Virus record (IMG/VR): IMGVR_UViG_3300034093_001036
Location: 1 to 64,000 of that record
Reading direction: 5' to 3' (one strand)
Origin: a virus
Length of the DNA: 64,000 nucleotides
Below, piece by piece: positions 59,451-64,000 of this stretch (positions are counted from its first letter, which is position 1; the number at the start of each line of letters is the position of its first letter). The notes beneath the pieces were generated by a model. The model saw only the letters and a program-made list of their open reading frames with translations, made no database searches and was not told the origin of the DNA. The translations under genes and the position numbers were made by a program.

Positions 59451-59459
59451 ATTATAGCA
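59451..59459 (-). promoter_or_regulatory. Extended -10 TGCTATAAT giving a leaderless start
   Basis: TGCTATAAT ends exactly six bases before the ATG at 59444 (predicted +1 is the A of ATG). It lies in the 44-base gap after the methyltransferase gene. Confidence 0.6.
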
Positions 59460-59488
59460 TATCTACATATTTATACAAAATATTAATT

Positions 59489-60166
59489 TTAAATTTGATA
59501 TATGTAAATTTCTGCAAAATCATAAATTGGATCTTTTTTAAGCAATTCTTTAAAAATATAATCATTTTCAAAATGAAAAACAAAAAAGGATTTAGATTTT
59601 GATAAAATTTCCCATTTATCTAATATTAATTTATTAAAAATTTCAGGCAGCAATGGGTAATAAAAATAATAAACACACTTTTCTTCTGAAAAATGATAAT
59701 CATTTATATCACTATTTATAAAATCAACTTCTTTATCTATTTCTATATTAATTGTTTTTAAATTATTTAAAGCAATATTGTTGAATTGATCGTCTATCTC
59801 TACACCTACATACTTCTTATACGGTGCATTTGAGATTAACTGATGTAAAATTGTTTTTCCCTTACCGCTACCTATATCTAAAAAGGTATACTCCTCAATT
59901 CCTTCAATATCTTTCATAAAATTATTCACCATGTCTAAAATTTTTAAAGGTGAGTTCTGTAAACCCATTGATCCTGGAAACCTATCATTATTATCAATAC
60001 TGCCTGGCACATATTCACCAGAACCATCTGAGGCTAAAGGAGTTGGATGCCAAGTGTCTACATTATATTTTTCATCAAAAAATTTGAATAATGAAGCGTC
60101 TTCTCTTCTAATTTTTTTTAATACATCTAAATTCTTTATTGTACTTTTGTCTACACCTTTATGCAT
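59489..60166 (-). CDS. Class I SAM-dependent methyltransferase
   Basis: The protein has 225 residues. TFLDIGSGKGKTIL (motif I, about 105-118), YVGVEIDDQF (acidic motif II), DFINSDINDYHF (motif III) and YYFYYPLLPE (position of motif IV) define a Rossmann-type methyltransferase. The target is not evident: motif IV is YYPLLP rather than the DPPY of DNA methylases, so a protein, glycan or small molecule is favoured. GGAG precedes the ATG, and the start overlaps the preceding gene by eight bases. Confidence 0.82.
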   Translation of the reverse strand: MHKGVDKSTIKNLDVLKKIRREDASLFKFFDEKYNVDTWHPTPLASDGSGEYVPGSIDNNDRFPGSMGLQNSPLKILDMVNNFMKDIEGIEEYTFLDIGSGKGKTILHQLISNAPYKKYVGVEIDDQFNNIALNNLKTINIEIDKEVDFINSDINDYHFSEEKCVYYFYYPLLPEIFNKLILDKWEILSKSKSFFVFHFENDYIFKELLKKDPIYDFAEIYIYQI

Positions 60167-60746
60167 TTTTTGCTCCTAAATATTTGTTTGGCATGATATC
60201 AATTATAGCATGGATTCTGTCATGGTCACTATCGTTTATTACTGAGTGTGGAATAATATTATTAATCTCATACCAATTTCCAACCTCAAGATACTTTTTT
60301 TCTTCAAATACTTCAAATATGACTTTTGGATTTGTTATTAGTGGAATATGTATTCTTCTACCGAGTTGTAGCATTACCCCGCCATCAACGTGAGATTTTA
60401 TTCCAGAGCGCTTATTCATTTGAATTATCTCACTCCTAATAACTTTGCCATCGTACAAGTTTTCTAAATATTCATAAATAGCATTAAGGCTTTCATTAGA
60501 TTGTTTATTTTTAAAATAATTTATATCATAAGATGTATTGCCTTGTCCAATTTCCCAATGATAAGACATAAACCTTAGTTGAAACATTTTTGTATCTTTG
60601 TGCGTTGCCAACTTGTCTTGACGAGAAGTATCCAGTAGCCACTCATTTTCAAAAGAGTTAACTTCTTGAATTATTGAAGATAGATCAACTGGTAAAGATC
60701 CATATTGATAGTTCCAAGAAGTATTCTTATCTGGTAGTTTTAACAT
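60159..60746 (-). CDS. Aspartyl/asparaginyl beta-hydroxylase-like 2OG oxygenase
   Basis: The protein has 195 residues. IKSHVDGG (HxD), RRIHIPLITN, EVGNWYEINNIIPHSV (distal His) and DRIHAIIDIM (Arg) follow the Asp/Asn hydroxylase layout, including the R.HIPL strand. This family hydroxylates Asp/Asn on EGF-like or other proteins, and in bacteria some act on peptides or lipids. It is distinct from the P4H-like group of the same cassette. It overlaps the sulfotransferase gene by 20 bases and the methyltransferase gene by eight. Confidence 0.82.
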   Translation of the reverse strand: MLKLPDKNTSWNYQYGSLPVDLSSIIQEVNSFENEWLLDTSRQDKLATHKDTKMFQLRFMSYHWEIGQGNTSYDINYFKNKQSNESLNAIYEYLENLYDGKVIRSEIIQMNKRSGIKSHVDGGVMLQLGRRIHIPLITNPKVIFEVFEEKKYLEVGNWYEINNIIPHSVINDSDHDRIHAIIDIMPNKYLGAKNA

Positions 60747-61413
60747 AATCGTAAATTTCCATATCTAAATTGTTTAATTCTTCAATTTTATTTTTCATTG
60801 AATCTGATATTTTAATAGTTTGAAAATTTTCATTAATAGCATTTTTATTTGAAAAACTATAAAACCCATATGCCTGATAACATAGATCATTTAACCTTGA
60901 TATAAAAGATGAATGATTGTCTAATGTATCTATTAGAGCCATTGAGTCTATAAGGTCTTTTACTTCTTTTATATCTACGCTACCTTCTTCAAGGCACCAA
61001 CTTTCATTGGCTCTTTGAATTCCGTGGTCTAAAGAATTATAAAAATCTTCGTTTAAACTTTTATTTAAACTTCTAGCCTGAAGGTTATGGTGTTTTGAAT
61101 TTTCCACCCATTTTTCAAGTTGAGCCTCTAAGTGAGCACCTTTAAAAGATGGATGTAAATAAATAAAGTTGCTTATAAATCTATCTAATGGATTTCTAAC
61201 CAAGCCTATATTTATTAAGTCGTCTCTATACTTTAATGCAGTCAGACCAAAGTGCCCTGAAATAAACCGTTTATCAACAAAGGTTTTTGGAAAAACCTCT
61301 CCGTGGTTTGTAGCAAAGTATGGAATCTTCCTAATCTTTAGATCATTAACAATATGAGTCTTTATATATATACCCGAACATCTTGGGATATGTATATGAT
61401 TTATTGAACTCAT
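60727..61413 (-). CDS. Sulfotransferase family protein
   Basis: The protein has 228 residues. The N-terminal HIPRCSGIYIKTHI (8-21) is the 5'-phosphosulfate loop (variant of HIPKTAGT), FISGHFG is the conserved segment after it, and IGLVRNPLDRFISNFIYLH (about 68-86) the 3'-phosphate site. It should transfer sulfate from PAPS to a hydroxyl. It starts at the stop of the Hint protein gene, so the two are transcribed together, with the Asp/Asn hydroxylase coupled behind. Its proximity to the fibre and Hint genes suggests a virion glycan or tyrosine as acceptor. Confidence 0.75.
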   Translation of the reverse strand: MSSINHIHIPRCSGIYIKTHIVNDLKIRKIPYFATNHGEVFPKTFVDKRFISGHFGLTALKYRDDLINIGLVRNPLDRFISNFIYLHPSFKGAHLEAQLEKWVENSKHHNLQARSLNKSLNEDFYNSLDHGIQRANESWCLEEGSVDIKEVKDLIDSMALIDTLDNHSSFISRLNDLCYQAYGFYSFSNKNAINENFQTIKISDSMKNKIEELNNLDMEIYDYVKTTR

Positions 61414-61414
61414 A

Positions 61415-62779
61415 CTACTGAGAATCTCTGATAGTTAAGCCTTGGAAGGCACCCTTCTTATTATGAGAGATTAGATCTCCTGCAATAAAGAGTGAATAAG
61501 GATTTACAGTGATGTCATAAACATCTGTTGTTTCATCAATATATTCAACAACTTCAACAAGGGTATCAACTGCTTGATTATTGATATCGGATACTAGGTA
61601 GTCTCCAACTTTAACGACGCCAGCCTGTACGAATGCATAGACTCCATCTCTCTTAACAAGCATCAAGTGCTCCATAGAGAATCGTTTTTCGTTGGTGCTA
61701 TTGAATGCTACTGTAGTTGCAACATCTCTAGCCTTGATTGCTCCGATAACTGTTTCAACAACTGATGATCCAGTTAGAGTATCAGATACCCATGTCTCAG
61801 CAAAATCAACAGATGAGTTATCTGGTAATTCATTGAAACTGTAGGATACTAGACTTTGTCCAATAGCCAGGTCTCTTGCTTTAACATATCCACTAGTTGT
61901 TCTTACAAGAACATCACCTTGTACGCAGAATACTGGTGGGAAGAACGGACAGAATACTGGTGGGAAGAACGGACAGAATACTGGTGGGAAGAACGGACAA
62001 AAACGTGGTGGGAAGAACGGACAGAATACTGGTGGGAAGAACGGTGGGAAGAATGGGAAGAACGGACAAAAACGTGGTGGGAAGAACGGTGGGAAGAACG
62101 GTGGGAAGAATGGGAAGAACGGTGGGAAGAATGGTGGGAAGAATGGGAAGAACGGTGGGAAAAATGGAGGGAAGAAAGGAGGTGTTGTTGTAACGTTGTT
62201 AGAACTATTACCGTATAGTCCATCTCCATTAGCATTTATAGCAAGAACCTGATAACTCTGTGATGTATCTCCAGTTTCTGCTACAGTTGTTGACAAAACA
62301 TTTCCTACAACATAAACTGGACCATCAGAAGACTTTACACGATATCCAGTAATTGCAGATCCGCCAGTTGCAGGTGCTGTCCAAGATACTGTATCTAAGT
62401 TAACGGCTGTAGTTGCTGTTGGAGCATTTGGAGCAGCAGGAACTGTTGTTGCCAATACTCCTGCTGATGCAGAAGATGCTGCTGATGTTCCCGCAGCATT
62501 AGTTCCTGTTACTGTAAATGTGTAAGAAGTATTTGATGCAAGACCATCAACGGTAATTGGAGAGGCAGAAGAACTTCCTGTAAACCCTCCTGGAGAAGAT
62601 GTTACTGTAAATGATGTTGCTGCTGGAGAATCTCCTGGTAATGAAAAACTAACACTTATGGCACCATTGTTAAACGCACGTGAAGTTCCTACGTTTGTGC
62701 CTACAACAGATATGGGTGGTTTTGGCTCTAATGAGTCATTCTGTTGTAAAGATTTAGATCCTAGTTCTTTTTTTGCCAT
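61415..62779 (-). CDS. FN3-repeat protein with Pro/Phe/Cys stalk and C-terminal Hint (intein-like) domain
   Basis: The protein has 454 residues: two fibronectin III-like domains (about 22-115 and 116-205), a 75-residue stretch of only Pro, Phe, Cys and few Arg/Val (about 207-284), then Cys285 and a Hint domain to Asn440. Hint blocks are clear: CVQGDVLVRTTSGYVKARDL (block A), SMEHLML with VVKVGDYLV (block B) and VYDITVNPYSLFIAGD with LISHN (blocks F/G). There is no endonuclease insert. After Asn440 come 14 residues beginning Lys441, not Cys, Ser or Thr, so ordinary splicing is unlikely and cleavage or transfer is expected. GGAGA precedes the ATG. It is a likely virion or secreted adhesin processed at the Hint border. 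Confidence 0.85.
   Translation of the reverse strand: MAKKELGSKSLQQNDSLEPKPPISVVGTNVGTSRAFNNGAISVSFSLPGDSPAATSFTVTSSPGGFTGSSSASPITVDGLASNTSYTFTVTGTNAAGTSAASSASAGVLATTVPAAPNAPTATTAVNLDTVSWTAPATGGSAITGYRVKSSDGPVYVVGNVLSTTVAETGDTSQSYQVLAINANGDGLYGNSSNNVTTTPPFFPPFFPPFFPFFPPFFPPFFPFFPPFFPPFFPPRFCPFFPFFPPFFPPVFCPFFPPRFCPFFPPVFCPFFPPVFCPFFPPVFCVQGDVLVRTTSGYVKARDLAIGQSLVSYSFNELPDNSSVDFAETWVSDTLTGSSVVETVIGAIKARDVATTVAFNSTNEKRFSMEHLMLVKRDGVYAFVQAGVVKVGDYLVSDINNQAVDTLVEVVEYIDETTDVYDITVNPYSLFIAGDLISHNKKGAFQGLTIRDSQ
61925..62185 (-). repeat. Short tandem repeats encoding the Pro/Phe/Cys stalk
   Basis: The plus strand shows ggtgggaagaacgg words repeated throughout. Near 61925-62030 the period is 24 bp (P-V-F-C-P-F-F-P), while other units have 9, 12 or 15 bp, so the protein reads PPVFCPFF, PPRFCPFF and plain FPPFF. 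Length should vary readily by slippage. Confidence 0.85.
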
Positions 62780-62809
62780 TTTTTATTTCTCCAATTTTCT
62801 TTGTATTTT

Positions 62810-64000
62810 TTATGCTGTGAGATCTCCAACAACAACCCAAGAGTCTGTTGCTCTCTTCATTAATGTTGCTGATGACCACTGTGTACGAAGTTTTAATCCT
62901 GGAGTTGCATTAACTGTTACTCCTACTGCTCCAGCAATTGTTACTTGTCCCGCACCAGTTTGAAGGATATCAATTGATGATCCTATTGGAAAGGCTGTTG
63001 TTGCATTTGTTGGAATTGTAACTGTTACTCCAGTAGCAGAAGAAACTTCAATTAATGAATCTCTTTCATTAAGTGCTGCAAGTGTGTAGCCTGCTGTTTT
63101 TTGTATAATTGTTGTACGTGATGGAACGCCTTCTTTTGTTTGTGTTCCATCTGTGAATTGTACTCCGCCTGCTGGAACAGTTATTCCTACGCCAGTAAAT
63201 ATTGGGGAAGCAAGTGGTGCATATGTATTTGCTGCTGTTGATGAAGCAAGTTTTAGGTCTAAAGCAGTTTGTGTAGCAGTTGAAACTGGCTTGTTAGCGT
63301 CGGAAGTATTTTCTACGTTTCCAAGACCAACCATTGTTGCTGAAATACCTGAAACTGTTCCACTAAATGCTGGGGAACTAAGTGGTGCATACCCTGAAAT
63401 GCTTGCGCCTGTAGGAATTGTTACTTCTCCAGTAAATGTTGGTGAGGCTAGTGGTGCATACCCTGAAATGCTTGCGCCTGCAGGAATTGTTACTGATCCA
63501 GTAAATGTTGGTGCATGCAATGGTGCCTTATAACCAAGTACTGTGTGTGTAGCAGTTGAAACTGGCTTATCTGCATCTGCTGTATTATCAACAGATCCTA
63601 GGCCTACCATTGACTTTGTTACACCAGACACAGTTCCTGTGAATGTTGGTGAAGCAATTGGTGCCTTAGCAGCAAGGTCAGATGTTAAACCTGAAATCTT
63701 AGACTGTGCAATTGCGGCTGATGCGTTAACGTCTGCGTCTACAATTGTTCCATCAAGTATCAGCGATGAAGTTATTGCCCCAGTTGAAATAGAAACTTCG
63801 TTACCTGATACAGTTACTCCAGTTCCTGCTGTAATTGTTCCTGAACCTGAGAACTGGAATACATCAATGTTATCCGTTCCAACAACAAATGTTGCAGGGT
63901 CTGCAACTACCTGAATCCATCCTGTTCCAGCGTTTGTTCCATCTTGTACGAATATGTATGCGCCTGGAATCTCTGATGCTTCATCACAATATGTACAACG
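62810..64000 (-). CDS. Tail fibre repeat protein (5' end outside window)
   Basis: The frame is open to the right edge (396 codons present). The sequence is built of phage fibre repeats: SPTFTGxVTIPxGASISGYAPL (in parts) three times (about 63400-63530) and MVGLGxVxNTxDAxKPVSTAT twice (about 63260-63340 and 63540-63610). Such GLGNV...PVSTAT repeats form trimeric beta-helical fibre shafts. The C-terminus (GVTVNATPGLKLRTQWSS; RATDSWVVVGDL) is a beta-sandwich tip. An internal GTG at 63631 could mimic a start, but the same repeats continue upstream in frame. It is the first gene before the Hint protein gene. Confidence 0.85.
   Translation of the reverse strand, partial: RCTYCDEASEIPGAYIFVQDGTNAGTGWIQVVADPATFVVGTDNIDVFQFSGSGTITAGTGVTVSGNEVSISTGAITSSLILDGTIVDADVNASAAIAQSKISGLTSDLAAKAPIASPTFTGTVSGVTKSMVGLGSVDNTADADKPVSTATHTVLGYKAPLHAPTFTGSVTIPAGASISGYAPLASPTFTGEVTIPTGASISGYAPLSSPAFSGTVSGISATMVGLGNVENTSDANKPVSTATQTALDLKLASSTAANTYAPLASPIFTGVGITVPAGGVQFTDGTQTKEGVPSRTTIIQKTAGYTLAALNERDSLIEVSSATGVTVTIPTNATTAFPIGSSIDILQTGAGQVTIAGAVGVTVNATPGLKLRTQWSSATLMKRATDSWVVVGDLTA

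Noticed and set aside
60139-60393. Plus-strand 84-codon ORF with hydrophobic segments near the methyltransferase
   Set aside because: It overlaps two well-supported minus-strand genes and has no start signals. Hydrophobicity comes from reverse-strand codons of Asn/Asp/Lys.
61925-62185. Possible CRISPR array (regularly spaced repeats)
   Set aside because: Repeat units are 9-24 bp, directly adjacent with no unique spacers, and are coding.
61856-62235. Overlapping ORFs on both strands with repeats such as EYWWEERT or HRSSHHSS
   Set aside because: They are other-frame readings of the short tandem repeat that encodes the Pro/Phe/Cys stalk. Only the minus-strand frame links FN3 to Hint.

Overview
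The window is one continuous block of a tailed double-stranded DNA phage. Every gene I can support lies on the minus strand, so transcription runs from high to low coordinates, and genes are packed with 1-50 bp overlaps and very short gaps. A very long tape measure gene (2955 codons), two tail-chaperone-like genes, HK97-type head genes and the absence of any sheath gene indicate a long-tailed siphovirus. The host is probably a low-GC actinobacterium of open water. This is inference from the AT-rich sequence, the RecA-like, Cas4-like and DnaE set familiar from actinophages, the many extended -10 promoters with leaderless starts, and an actinobacterial-looking exported protein at 5285-6463. Both ends cut through genes (a fibre gene at the right end, an exported repeat protein at the left). 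No integrase, holin, endolysin, tRNA or CRISPR array was recognised.

Layout in transcription order. 64000-61415: a repeat-rich tail fibre and a fibronectin-III protein that ends in a Pro/Phe/Cys repeat and a complete-looking Hint (intein-like) domain. 61413-52884: an AT-rich accessory cassette with a sulfotransferase-like protein, an Asp/Asn hydroxylase-like protein, a methyltransferase, six prolyl-hydroxylase-like 2-oxoglutarate/Fe(II) oxygenases, one JmjC/cupin-like oxygenase and two DUF6065-like proteins. 52780-50747: a B12-dependent class II ribonucleotide reductase. 50721-37552: a LamG-like virion protein, portal, protease fused to a scaffold-like tail, capsid, head-tail connectors, tail tube and two paralogous tail-assembly proteins. 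37533-21201: tape measure and tail-tip genes.

21201-8787: replication and recombination. It includes a DNA-binding protein, a second sulfotransferase, DnaB helicase, DnaG-like primase, an ssDNA-binding protein, a DnaE-type polymerase with PHP domain, a RecA-like recombinase, zinc ribbons, two PD-(D/E)XK nucleases (one Cas4-like), a RuvC-like resolvase and small regulators. 8797-6484: terminase small and large subunits. 6463-1: an exported protein that forms its own transcription unit, a carbamoyltransferase between two SGNH-hydrolase-like paralogues, and the truncated exported PEPT-repeat protein.

The most unusual signals are these: (1) the FN3-repeat-Hint protein beside a group of eight oxygenases, which suggests a post-translational maturation system for virion surface proteins; (2) a sulfotransferase gene flanked by two 136-bp copies of a gene end, each carrying a near-perfect TTGACA-N17-TATACT promoter; (3) a kinase-like segment inside the tape measure protein; (4) a recurring architecture of extended -10, six bases, then ATG, which implies leaderless phage mRNAs; (5) an apparent ATC start on the left-end exported protein.
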